Shown here piece after piece: positions 9,473 through 18,310 of a stretch of 64,000 nucleotides of DNA. Origin of the DNA: Paraferrimonas haliotis (GTDB lineage Bacteria > Pseudomonadota > Gammaproteobacteria > Enterobacterales > Shewanellaceae); assembly GCF_002282895.1 (NCBI RefSeq), contig NZ_NRRB01000003.1:434001-498000 (forward strand). The letters are read 5' to 3'. The notes beneath the pieces are model-generated. The model saw only the letters and a list, made by a program, of their open reading frames with translations. It had not been told where the DNA came from and did no database searches. The position numbers were made by a program, and so were the translations under genes. The stretch's first letter is position 1; each line of letters begins with the position of its first letter.

Positions 9473-11857
9473 ATGGCGTCGCAAAGTGCCAAACTCATCA
9501 CCGTCATACTGTTAAGCTGGTGCCTTTCAAGCTGTGGCGGTAGCGATACATCGTCAACAGACACCAACAGCAATCCAGCACCAACGGCGCCGGCAGAGGA
9601 CACTACTCCCGATCAATTTAGCTTCGAAAAGGTCACGGATGTTGAGCCGGCCACCACCGTAGACTCCAATACCATTACCGTCAGCGGTATTAATAGCGAC
9701 ATCACCGCATCCGTTAGCGGTGCCACCATGTCCGTTAATGGCGCAGCCTTTATTGCCCAAGATACTCAAGTCTCTCACGGCGACACCATACAACTTCGGC
9801 TGGTCAGCGCTGATGACTATCAGACTCAGGTAACGGCCCGTTTAACGCTGGCAACCGTAAGCGCTGACTTTGCTGTCACTACCAAGGCTTTAACCCAAAC
9901 TCCGGCCCCTGCCGCTAACCAGGTATCCATTCATCTCGATTTGAGTCATATCACCCATGGTGTGGATACTTTTGATCGCAGTAAGTTTATAACCATCCAT
10001 GCTTCTCATACTGAAAACGACTGGTATCAAGAGGGGCAAAATCAACAACCTGATTTAGTAACCCAGTTCGCCAACGATTACGACGTGTATTTTGGGCGAG
10101 ATACTGGCGCAATGCGCTGGCAACTCAGTCAGCTTGACGAATCGATGACAGCACCTGGATTTGCCGACCCAGACCAAGCCACTCAACGAGGCGGCGACAT
10201 CCGCTGGTTATACACCAATAACAGCGATGACCGTGCTGTCACTCAGCGCGCTTTAGAACACAGAGCAAAAAACATGATTGTGGCAGGCCAATTACATCCG
10301 TTTTGGCCCGATGGCACCGATACCGGCAAAGGCTGGGCATTTTCACAACAAGATACCAGTGCAACCCCATTTGGTACGGCAACCGGTGACTTCATGGGGC
10401 AATACCTTGCCAAATACTTCAACAAAATGGATGGCATTGATGCTTTTGGCCAGCCAAAGCCTAAATTTTTAGAAGTGCTCAATGAGCCCTTATACGAGTT
10501 GGTAGATACCGCCCCGGTCGCAGAAGATTTGGACAAAATATTCACCTTCCATAATGCCGTAGCTCAGGCGGCTCGTAATGTTACTCACGAAACGGTTAAA
10601 CCGAATCAGCAGTTACTGGTAGGGGGTTATACCGCCGCTTTTCCCGATTTTGAAGTCAATCAATTTCAACAATGGCGGCAACGTCACCAGCGTTTTATCG
10701 ATCTCGCTGGCGAGCAAATGGATTTCCTGTCCATTCACTTATACGACTTTCCGAAACTCAATGGCTTGGTTAAATACCGTAAAGGCTCCAATATGGAGGC
10801 GACCTTAGACTTGTTAGAAACCTATACTCAGCACAAGTTTGGTCAACCCAAACCCATGGTGATATCGGAATACGGTGCACAGGTGCATGAGTATTACAAT
10901 CAACCTTGGTCACCGAAAAGGGATTGGCTCATTTTAAAGTCAGTTAACTCAATGCTAATGAGCTTCTTAAGCCGCCCTCACCTGATAGAGATGACAGTAC
11001 CTTTTATCGTTGTTAAAGCAGAATGGGGGCGTGAGTCCGCCGATGTGCCTTATTACTGGCGCCTTATGCGCCAGCAACATGAAATGGCAGGCGAGACAGG
11101 TAATCTTTGGGTATATACCGATTTGGTTAAGTTTTACCAATTATGGGCAAATGTGGCTGGACAGCGTCTCTTCACCCAAAGCGAGAATCCAGATATTCAA
11201 GTCGATGCCTACCACAATCAACATAAAACACAGATTATTTTCAATAACCTAGATTTTGACCGTCACACCCTTCCAATAACCCTTAATAACCCGACTAAGC
11301 ACGCCATTAGTCAGGTTACAATCAAACAGTTATATCTTGACGAGGAAAACGGGGATAAGGTTGTGTTGAAAGAAAGCACGATGACTGAAATGCCAGAGTC
11401 TATTGACTTAGAGCCAGAAGCAACCGCCATTATAGAAGTCGCTTACGACAATGAATTTAACCCCAAACAACAGCTATCGGAAACCAAACATTACGTGGAT
11501 TCCATGCTGCTCACCATTAACAAAAATGAGGAGATATCGTTCTCTATTAACGACATTAACCACACAAGCGAAGCGGGTGAAGCCATATTACGACTGTCGT
11601 TAGGTCGAGCCCATGGCTTAAGTTTAACGCCTACTTTGTTAGTAAATGGTCACACTGTTGATGTACCTCAAAATTATCGAGGATACGACCAAGAGCATGA
11701 CGGATTTGGGCGAAGTGAATTTTACGGCACCATCGAAGTGCCCATCGAATGGTCTCTATTACAACAGAACAACACCTTCAGTTTGACCTTTGCTGATAGC
11801 GGCGGCTACGTTGCAACCATAGCTCTGCAACACCGAGCATCAACCATGCCTCTTTAG
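9473..11857 (+). CDS. GH86 family beta-agarase/beta-porphyranase, lipoprotein
   Basis: 794 residues with a lipoprotein signal (LSSC then a Gly/Ser/Thr/Pro linker), so probably tethered to the outer membrane. A small beta domain of cadherin-like or Ig-like type (about residues 50-145) precedes the GH86 barrel (about 150-570). E338 in EVLNEPLYE is the likely acid/base and E466 in VISEYGAQ the likely nucleophile. The C-terminal third is beta-sandwich-like. Family members are endo-acting on agarose or porphyran, and sequence reading alone does not decide between them. AAGGGAA precedes the ATG. Its stop overlaps by three bases the stop of the convergent MFS gene. With GH50 it gives an endo plus exo pair. 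Confidence 0.88.
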   Translation: MASQSAKLITVILLSWCLSSCGGSDTSSTDTNSNPAPTAPAEDTTPDQFSFEKVTDVEPATTVDSNTITVSGINSDITASVSGATMSVNGAAFIAQDTQVSHGDTIQLRLVSADDYQTQVTARLTLATVSADFAVTTKALTQTPAPAANQVSIHLDLSHITHGVDTFDRSKFITIHASHTENDWYQEGQNQQPDLVTQFANDYDVYFGRDTGAMRWQLSQLDESMTAPGFADPDQATQRGGDIRWLYTNNSDDRAVTQRALEHRAKNMIVAGQLHPFWPDGTDTGKGWAFSQQDTSATPFGTATGDFMGQYLAKYFNKMDGIDAFGQPKPKFLEVLNEPLYELVDTAPVAEDLDKIFTFHNAVAQAARNVTHETVKPNQQLLVGGYTAAFPDFEVNQFQQWRQRHQRFIDLAGEQMDFLSIHLYDFPKLNGLVKYRKGSNMEATLDLLETYTQHKFGQPKPMVISEYGAQVHEYYNQPWSPKRDWLILKSVNSMLMSFLSRPHLIEMTVPFIVVKAEWGRESADVPYYWRLMRQQHEMAGETGNLWVYTDLVKFYQLWANVAGQRLFTQSENPDIQVDAYHNQHKTQIIFNNLDFDRHTLPITLNNPTKHAISQVTIKQLYLDEENGDKVVLKESTMTEMPESIDLEPEATAIIEVAYDNEFNPKQQLSETKHYVDSMLLTINKNEEISFSINDINHTSEAGEAILRLSLGRAHGLSLTPTLLVNGHTVDVPQNYRGYDQEHDGFGRSEFYGTIEVPIEWSLLQQNNTFSLTFADSGGYVATIALQHRASTMPL

Positions 11858-13032
11858 GCAACGTCTAAGGTTCGCGCTGGTAAGGCAACCAGCGCGACAC
11901 ACATAAGCAACCCTACCACCGCAACATTGATTATCAGAGTGTAATTATCCTCTCCTAACAATAAGGCTGCCACCATAGGTCCCGACGCCAGCCCCATTTT
12001 AGAAGCGAAACCACCAAGCGCTGCCAGCTGCCCCCGTTTATCAAGTTCGGAGCAGATGCCAAACATATACGGCAATACAAAGGCCCAAGTGATGCCAATG
12101 ATAACGTTGGCAACTAAATAGATGGTCGCAACCTCGCTAAAATGCAAAGCCCAACTGCACAAACCGGTAACTACAATCCCGACAATCAATGGCAATAATC
12201 GACCATACTTGGTGCCAATCACAATAACCGCAAACGCGCCGATTAAGGCTATCCAGCTCGCCATTGCTAGCGCTGGTGAGATAAATTCAATGCTCAGGCC
12301 TTCATTTTTAGCCATGCCAATAATGTAGGCAAACAGCCCCATATTAGCCCCTTGAAAAAGGAAGATAGCGGCAATGGTTAAGCCGAGGGTTAACCAAGGT
12401 ATAGAGGCATCATTGGTCTTTTCGGACTTATTTTTAGGCAATGGGTAATCTGGCAAAAAAGGCATCATGGCCATAGTGACGCCGGTAAAAATCAATAACG
12501 CAATAAACAAAGCACTGGTGCCGTACTCAGGCACTAACCCAGGCAAGACCATCAGTCCTAAGCCACCTAACCCCCATTGTACGAACAACAAATAACCAAA
12601 GCTCTTATCCGCTTGCTCAGTCCGCGACATGACACCAAATCCAATACCCACAAGTAAACCACCAACAAGACCATGAAAGCCTCGAACAGCAATCATTAAT
12701 GAAGCAGAATCAATGAGGATACATAAGCCATCTAGAACAAAAATACTGACCAATAACAGATAACACCAGGGCTTCCAGCGGATGTGCTTAATAACAAACA
12801 CGGCTAATAACGCCCCAAAAGCCGCTCCGTATAAATTGGCGGAGCTCACGAAACCGGCTTGCTGGTTGGTAAACCCTAATCCTTCTTTCAATCCCGAAAC
12901 CAACGCTGGCATGATGTTGATGTAAAAAATGCCCGCTGTGGTTAAAAACGCCAGAAAGACTCTCGCCACAACGCCATTCGGGTCGATGGAAAATGATGTC
13001 GTGGGTTTTGCTGTTGAATCTATTTCTGTCAT
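11854..13032 (-). CDS. MFS transporter, probable oligosaccharide or sugar carrier
   Basis: The start is ATG 13032 (MTEIDSTAKP), chosen for the AAAGGAA site eight bases upstream; the longer frame lacks one. The product has 392 residues and about 12 hydrophobic segments in two six-helix halves separated by a charged loop (LPKNKSEKTNDAS). It lies 26 bases downstream of the TPR-sulfotransferase gene in the same operon. Its place in the agar locus suggests inner-membrane uptake of a sugar or export of a modified product; the sequence does not reveal which. Its tail-to-tail overlap with GH86 means no terminator separates the two genes. Confidence 0.82.
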   Translation of the reverse strand: MTEIDSTAKPTTSFSIDPNGVVARVFLAFLTTAGIFYINIMPALVSGLKEGLGFTNQQAGFVSSANLYGAAFGALLAVFVIKHIRWKPWCYLLLVSIFVLDGLCILIDSASLMIAVRGFHGLVGGLLVGIGFGVMSRTEQADKSFGYLLFVQWGLGGLGLMVLPGLVPEYGTSALFIALLIFTGVTMAMMPFLPDYPLPKNKSEKTNDASIPWLTLGLTIAAIFLFQGANMGLFAYIIGMAKNEGLSIEFISPALAMASWIALIGAFAVIVIGTKYGRLLPLIVGIVVTGLCSWALHFSEVATIYLVANVIIGITWAFVLPYMFGICSELDKRGQLAALGGFASKMGLASGPMVAALLLGEDNYTLIINVAVVGLLMCVALVALPARTLDVA

Positions 13033-13058
13033 GGTAATTCCTTTTATTATCACGCTTG

Positions 13059-14702
13059 CTAACTGCAATCGATTCCGGCCGCTTCTAGTTGCTTCTTAAG
13101 AGGCTGTAACTGTACTTCGTAACAACGCCAACGCTGAACTGAAGTGTTATAAATGCCTTGCCTAACTTGACTAGCAGAAGCCGTAGTAGAGGCACTCTTG
13201 TTGTGATTAAATTGCAAACATTGGCTTTCGAAAGCCAGCCCACAATGGGCCAGTAACCGCCTAGCCTGAGTTTCCAAGTCGGCAACGACCTGTTCGTAAT
13301 TCACCTGTAAAATCCGCGATCCCATAGTGTCTAACCAGTGCTCCATTAATCGATGATGGGCAATGTAATAACGACCAAGCTCTTCTAAGTCATATGAAAA
13401 TGGATAACCTTGGGTAAAAATCTGTTTGTAAATGGCGTAGCAGGTGTCCATTGGATGACGCTTTACATGAATCAGTTTTGCACTGGGTAGTGCTGTGCCA
13501 ATGAGTCCCAAATACAGCGAATTCAATGGCAGTTTATCGACAAACTTTTCAGTGTTTATCTCAAGATTAGACACCCGTTTTAAATAGCTTTTACCCAGCT
13601 GATTGGCATTCACTTGGGATGCCGCTTGAATCATCTGAGCTTTGCTCGGCTCACCCCGTAAATGTTGCTGAGCGTGCTCCATCATGCAAACGGCAAAATC
13701 ATTGAGTTCCCCGGCATTGGTTACTTGGCTGTGACTGCTCACGATGCGCTCAACCAGGGTAGAGCCTGTTCGAGGTAGGCCCAATATAAAAATAGCCGGC
13801 GCTCCTTGGGTTTGCTCTTTACTGTTTGCTTTAGTCTGCTCAAACCAGTGTTTGTCATATGTAGTACGTATCAAATTCAACGCTTCAACATCCTGCTCAA
13901 CACGATAGTTCATGTGACGTCGACGACAGTGAGCGCCCAATTTAAGTTGCTCAAAGCTAACTTGATAGTCCTTAAGATCTTCAAGTTCTTTGGCCAGTGC
14001 ATAATGCAACTGTGCTCGAGCAATCGGATGGTTACTTGTGGTTTTTATGGCTTGGCGCAGAGATTCTAGATGATTGTTTTCACGGGTTTGTTTTTTAAGT
14101 GACGAGCGTTGCAGATACGCTTCCGCATCATTGGGGTTGTATTTGATGGCCAAATCAAAATTTGCTTCAGCCTCACTCAGTAGGCCTAAGTACCTTTGCA
14201 CCGAAGCTAAATTAAAATACAGCTCGCCATTGTTAGGGCTAAAAAGCAGCGCGTTTTGGTAGCACTTTGCAGCCATTTGATACTCAGCCACCGCATTCAG
14301 TTGCAGCGCTAGTTCACCATACCCGTTTACCGATTGCTGGCTTTGAGCATGCTGTTGCAGTACATCGATATTCGTCAGCAAGACCTTGCGAGCCTGCTTT
14401 TTGTCGCCACTGAGTATTAAAAAGTGGCTATACCTTAGCAGAAATTCACCATTGTCTGGCGCCAAGGCTAACGCTCTTTTAATCGCCGCAATGCCATTAG
14501 TCGGATCTTTCATCTTCAACGCTAATGAACTACTGATGTACCAAGATTCCGGATTATTGGGGTGCGCTTTATTGAGTCGTTGGCAAGACCTAATAGCGAT
14601 TTCTGTATCATGATGGGCAATATGGGTGAGCGCTTGGTTTTTCATTGCTTCAAAGCGCGCTAGAGGTTCTTGCAGAGGCAATGCTAGGCTTTGGTCATTC
14701 AT
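13059..14702 (-). CDS. TPR-repeat protein with sulfotransferase domain
   Basis: 547 residues. The N-terminal half (about 20-260) is a set of tetratricopeptide repeats (for example NNGELYFNLASVQRYLGLLSEAEANFDLAIKYNP-type helices). The C-terminal half is a PAPS-dependent sulfotransferase: the 5'-phosphosulfate loop FILGLPRTGSTLVERI is near residue 305, and a later conserved region (KLIHVKRHPMDTCYAIYKQ) fits the 3'-phosphate site. It is predicted to be cytosolic; no signal peptide is seen. The gene precedes the MFS gene. Family members are frequent in marine bacteria with largely unknown acceptors. In a locus for sulfated red-algal galactans, a role in sulfate handling or cell-surface sulfation is an inference. 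Confidence 0.85.
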   Translation of the reverse strand: MNDQSLALPLQEPLARFEAMKNQALTHIAHHDTEIAIRSCQRLNKAHPNNPESWYISSSLALKMKDPTNGIAAIKRALALAPDNGEFLLRYSHFLILSGDKKQARKVLLTNIDVLQQHAQSQQSVNGYGELALQLNAVAEYQMAAKCYQNALLFSPNNGELYFNLASVQRYLGLLSEAEANFDLAIKYNPNDAEAYLQRSSLKKQTRENNHLESLRQAIKTTSNHPIARAQLHYALAKELEDLKDYQVSFEQLKLGAHCRRRHMNYRVEQDVEALNLIRTTYDKHWFEQTKANSKEQTQGAPAIFILGLPRTGSTLVERIVSSHSQVTNAGELNDFAVCMMEHAQQHLRGEPSKAQMIQAASQVNANQLGKSYLKRVSNLEINTEKFVDKLPLNSLYLGLIGTALPSAKLIHVKRHPMDTCYAIYKQIFTQGYPFSYDLEELGRYYIAHHRLMEHWLDTMGSRILQVNYEQVVADLETQARRLLAHCGLAFESQCLQFNHNKSASTTASASQVRQGIYNTSVQRWRCYEVQLQPLKKQLEAAGIDCS

Positions 14703-14756
14703 GACGGCTCTTTATTGATAATCCATTAATGATTTAAGTTAACACTAACTCCGTAC

Positions 14757-14794
14757 AAAAAAACAGCAGAGCTTAGCCTAAAGGTAAGCTCTGC
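14757..14794 (-). terminator. Rho-independent terminator of TonB receptor 2
   Basis: 10-bp perfect stem GCAGAGCTTA (14766-14775) with its complement (14785-14794). On the - strand it is followed by TGTTTTTTTG. It lies just after the receptor stop at 14804. Confidence 0.85.
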
Positions 14795-14803
14795 TCGCCT
14801 CTG

Positions 14804-17230
14804 TTAAAAACGATAACGAACGTTAGCGCCTATGGTACGAGGCTGGGAGATATAATCTTTTGATGAATTACCATAAAAGTTCTCGGCGGGATCCGTGCCC
14901 ATATAGCCTTCCGGTAGCGTTCCCGTTACGCCGTCTTCATTGAAGATATTCTTAACGTATACAGTAACATCCCAATTATCGATGCTCAGGCGGGTGTTGA
15001 AGTTCACAATGGAAAATGCATCCAGTTCCGCTTGCAGTTTATCGCTCTCGCCCAAGTAGTTTAGAGATTCAGACTGGTAGTAACCGTTTACAGAGGTTAT
15101 CCAATCCCAACCATTCTCAAAGCTGTGAACGTAGTCCAAACCAGCGGTTAGCGTATGCTCTGGCGTGCTTGGCAACTTATCACCGTCTTTCGCTTGCAAA
15201 CGATAAGTGTCCGTTGCCCAAACGGCGGATGGCACGTAAAAATCAGCGGTTAAGAATGCATCAACATAGGCGTACCCCAAGTTGTATTTGAGTTCATCGG
15301 TTAGATAACCGCGTAACTCTGCTTCAATCCCTTGAGTTCGAGCGGATTCACCATTAGCCACCGTAAAGAAACCCCAAGCCGATGCGGTGTTCAACTGTGG
15401 ATCTTTCCAATCAATTAAGAAACCCGATAAGGTATAGCTGTGATTATTGTCGCCAAGGAACCCCTTGAGACCTAATTCGTAGTTAATCGCCGAATCCGAC
15501 TTATATTGTTGCCATTCTGGACGCTCTGCCAAGCTACCAGTCAATGGCACCGCATTAGCGCCACCGCGACGATACCCTTCAGCCACCGTACCATACACCA
15601 TCATGTCGTCTGTGATGTCGAAGCTGGCGTTAAACTTAAACAAAGTACCATTTTCATCGGTTTTAAAGCTTGGCTCAGCGCCGAGGAATGGCCATATCGG
15701 AAACGATACTTCGGTATCATTAACAAATTCGTTTTTAAAGCCTCGAATACCACCCGTCACTCTAAAGGATTCGCTAAAGTGGTAAGTCAATTCACCAAAG
15801 GCCGCCATGTCTTTAAAGTTTTGAACGCGACGATAGAGGAAATCTTGATCGGTATAGACCATTCCAAATCCTCCCATTGTTGGCCACCAAGTGAACGCTG
15901 CTCCCGCCCACTCTTGGTAGCCAGGCATGTAGCTGTCTTGACTGGACTTAGTGTCTTGGTCCATATAGTACAGACCCACAACCCAGTCTAAGTTGAACTT
16001 AGTTTCGTTGGAAACTAAGCGCAGCTCTTGTACAAAGGCTTTTTCTTCGTAACCGCGGTCCGCCACCGCAAGCGGTCTTGGAGAGCCATAATATAAATCG
16101 GTAAACCAATCATTCTTAGCGTAGAAGCCAGTATTGTCGGAAATGGACTGGCCACTGTGTTCATATTGTGAACTGCTTGACGTCAAGGTTGCGAAACCAA
16201 GGTTCCAGTCAATCTCTAGTGCAGCCAGTTTAACTTCTCGCTCTGACGGCTCAAGTACCACTGCGCCATTTTCATAGTCACCATAAGGCGTCTCGATGCG
16301 ATTGCCATCTTCATCTTTATCAACCCAATGAGTGCCGCGGGTAACTTGTCTACGGCCGCCAATTTCATCTTTTTGATGCTGGTACGATGCCAAAAATGAC
16401 AAATCGTCGGTGGCTTGAAATAACAACGAGGCACGACCGTAGGTGATATCAACGGTATCGGCGTCTTTTACACTCATAAATTCCGGTTCGCCGGCGGCCA
16501 AATCGCCACCAGCCGCTATCGGAGCGCCAGCGTCATTCAATTTATAAACATTAACGTAATCCACAACACCGTCGTTATCAATCTTGCCAATGTTGGCTCG
16601 AAAGGCCACTTTGTCGCCCAACGGAATGTTGAACAGGAGATCGCCATTCTTGTTATAGCCGTCACTGCCTTCGGTAACGCCTCCCCCTAACGAGATGTCG
16701 CCAGAGAACTCACCAAGCACTGGACGATTCATACGGTACTTAACCGTTCCCGCCAATGAGCCAGAGCCATAAAGCGTTCCTTGCGGGCCACGAAGAATTT
16801 CTACCTGCTCAATGTCTTTAAGAATAAAGTTTGCAAATAGCGGCGTATCATTAACGTATGACGCTACGGTTGGAACCGCCGATAAGGCGATATCGCCATT
16901 ACTACCGCTATCGACGTTGACCCCGCGAATCACAATGCCATTTACCGCACCCGAGTTGCGGTAACCGCGATCAACTAACGTAATACCGGCGACGTTTCGT
17001 AGCATTTCGGTGGAGTCGACTATGTTGTTGTCTTCAAGATCCGAACCTGCCACGGCGGAAATGTTATAAGGAACTTCGTTAATGCTTTGGACACGACGGT
17101 TGGCGGTAACTTCTATGCGCTCAATATCGCCCTGTGCCGTCTCATCCGCTGCATATGCAATATTGGTATTAGCGCCTAGAAGTAGCGCACTACTAACCGC
17201 AGTGGCGATAATCGTCCTTTGATGTGTCAT
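14804..17230 (-). CDS. TonB-dependent outer-membrane receptor (FecA/BtuB-like size)
   Basis: 808 residues with a signal peptide (MTHQRTIIATAVSSALLLGANTNIAYA). The TonB-box-like segment is DIERIEVTA, the plug runs about residues 40-170 (VEILRGPQGTLYGSGSLAGTV), and the 22-strand barrel ends in VRYRF, a canonical C-terminal Phe. This is a smaller, different class from the 1,150-residue receptor at 2.7-6.2 kb. It lies downstream of the C-N hydrolase, MocR and gab genes on the same strand, 95 bases after the hydrolase stop. A GCTACCAG motif at 17299-17306, resembling the candidate MocR sites, lies in that gap. The cargo is unknown; a nitrogenous compound feeding the gab genes is a context-based guess. 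Confidence 0.88.
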   Translation of the reverse strand: MTHQRTIIATAVSSALLLGANTNIAYAADETAQGDIERIEVTANRRVQSINEVPYNISAVAGSDLEDNNIVDSTEMLRNVAGITLVDRGYRNSGAVNGIVIRGVNVDSGSNGDIALSAVPTVASYVNDTPLFANFILKDIEQVEILRGPQGTLYGSGSLAGTVKYRMNRPVLGEFSGDISLGGGVTEGSDGYNKNGDLLFNIPLGDKVAFRANIGKIDNDGVVDYVNVYKLNDAGAPIAAGGDLAAGEPEFMSVKDADTVDITYGRASLLFQATDDLSFLASYQHQKDEIGGRRQVTRGTHWVDKDEDGNRIETPYGDYENGAVVLEPSEREVKLAALEIDWNLGFATLTSSSSQYEHSGQSISDNTGFYAKNDWFTDLYYGSPRPLAVADRGYEEKAFVQELRLVSNETKFNLDWVVGLYYMDQDTKSSQDSYMPGYQEWAGAAFTWWPTMGGFGMVYTDQDFLYRRVQNFKDMAAFGELTYHFSESFRVTGGIRGFKNEFVNDTEVSFPIWPFLGAEPSFKTDENGTLFKFNASFDITDDMMVYGTVAEGYRRGGANAVPLTGSLAERPEWQQYKSDSAINYELGLKGFLGDNNHSYTLSGFLIDWKDPQLNTASAWGFFTVANGESARTQGIEAELRGYLTDELKYNLGYAYVDAFLTADFYVPSAVWATDTYRLQAKDGDKLPSTPEHTLTAGLDYVHSFENGWDWITSVNGYYQSESLNYLGESDKLQAELDAFSIVNFNTRLSIDNWDVTVYVKNIFNEDGVTGTLPEGYMGTDPAENFYGNSSKDYISQPRTIGANVRYRF

Positions 17231-17325
17231 GTTCGACTCCCAATCTCTAGTTGTATTTATATTTGTATAACTAGACCCTTGGCACGACGCAGGCTACTGC
17301 TACCAGAAAACGGTCGGTTTTGTTG

Positions 17326-18171
17326 TTATTTCTTTGGTATGGTTAGTGGCCCCAGCTCCGATAAAGCGCCTGTCTGTCGTTGCACTTGACTATCACTATT
17401 AAACTGAATGCCATTGTCTCGAAAGCTTTTTAGTGGTTGCCCGAGCCCCATCAATCCGCGCTCACGAGAGCGTCTTACCGCCTTAAAATCCACTTCAAAC
17501 GGTATAACCTGCTCGCACTCTTGGGCTTGGTGGATAACCTGTCCCTCGGGGCCAACCGCAATCGAATTGCCATTGCCTTGCTTACCCGCACCATTTAGGC
17601 TTAATACGTAACATTGGTTCGTTGCGGCGGTAGCAATGGCCATGTGCAATTCTAGGTTTCTGTCGGTTGTCGGCGTCATGGTCGGATAAATAATGACCTC
17701 AGCCCCTTGTTGCACCATGCTTCGGGCCATTTCCCCAAACCAAAGGTCGTAACAAATCGCAATCCCAATGCGCCCTTGAGGCACATCGAATACAATAATT
17801 TCCGATCCAGAACTGACGTCTTTTTCGTAGGGATAAAAAGGAAACACTTTACGGTAGCGAGTGACCACCTCTCCTTCGGAGTTTATAACGGTGGCGGTGT
17901 TGAATATTTTCTGCCCTTGCTTTTCAAATTGAGTGCCTGGAATTAACCAGACCCCGAGTCGCTTAGCCAATTGACAAAAATGTTGCTCGTGAGCACTTGG
18001 AAACGACTTCGCGTGTGCCGTATTTGAACCATCCACCGCCAACTCACTGACTACCAACATGTTCAGCCATGGAAAACGTCGCATGGTCAACTCAATTGAG
18101 TCGCTAATTTTTACCAAGTTGTCACTGGTATCAAGCTCAAGTTGAAGACCACCGATAGCAAAATGACTCAT
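17326..18171 (-). CDS. Carbon-nitrogen hydrolase (nitrilase superfamily)
   Basis: 281 residues, normal length for the superfamily, with the catalytic Glu-Lys-Cys triad visible: Glu in VVSELAVDG (E43), Lys in TRYRKVFPFYPYEKD and Cys in GIAICYDLWFGE. No signal peptide, so cytosolic. The superfamily hydrolyses amides, ureido groups or nitriles. Which bond is cut here is not readable, but the neighbouring GABA aminotransferase and succinate-semialdehyde dehydrogenase suggest a product with a free omega-amine, such as release of GABA or a related amino acid from an amide. A candidate MocR operator lies 55-90 bases upstream. Confidence 0.85.
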   Translation of the reverse strand: MSHFAIGGLQLELDTSDNLVKISDSIELTMRRFPWLNMLVVSELAVDGSNTAHAKSFPSAHEQHFCQLAKRLGVWLIPGTQFEKQGQKIFNTATVINSEGEVVTRYRKVFPFYPYEKDVSSGSEIIVFDVPQGRIGIAICYDLWFGEMARSMVQQGAEVIIYPTMTPTTDRNLELHMAIATAATNQCYVLSLNGAGKQGNGNSIAVGPEGQVIHQAQECEQVIPFEVDFKAVRRSRERGLMGLGQPLKSFRDNGIQFNSDSQVQRQTGALSELGPLTIPKK

Positions 18172-18225
18172 GAAAGTTATGTCTCTTTGTTGTTTTAATT
18201 TACTTTAACGACAAGGGCTTGCGTC

Positions 18226-18261
18226 TTGGTAGTACCAGAACTCAGTCAGGTATAGGTCCAG
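18226..18261. promoter_or_regulatory. Candidate MocR binding site upstream of the C-N hydrolase
   Basis: TTGGTAGTACCAG (18226-18238) matches 12 of 13 bases of TTGTTAGTACCAG upstream of gabD (23125-23137). In both promoters a second CCAG half-repeat (GTCCAG 18256-18261; GACCAG 23155-23160) follows exactly 23 bases later, the kind of direct-repeat spacing seen for GabR-like proteins. Confidence 0.5.
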
Positions 18262-18310
18262 TTTCTGAGCACGGTTTCGTAATGGAAAGTAACGCTATCT
18301 GTTAATAAGC

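Noticed and set aside
14736..14745. Another TTGTTAACAA-type operator before the sulfotransferase gene
   Set aside because: AAGTTAACAC keeps only the GTTAAC core and has three mismatches; GTTAAC alone also occurs inside coding regions.
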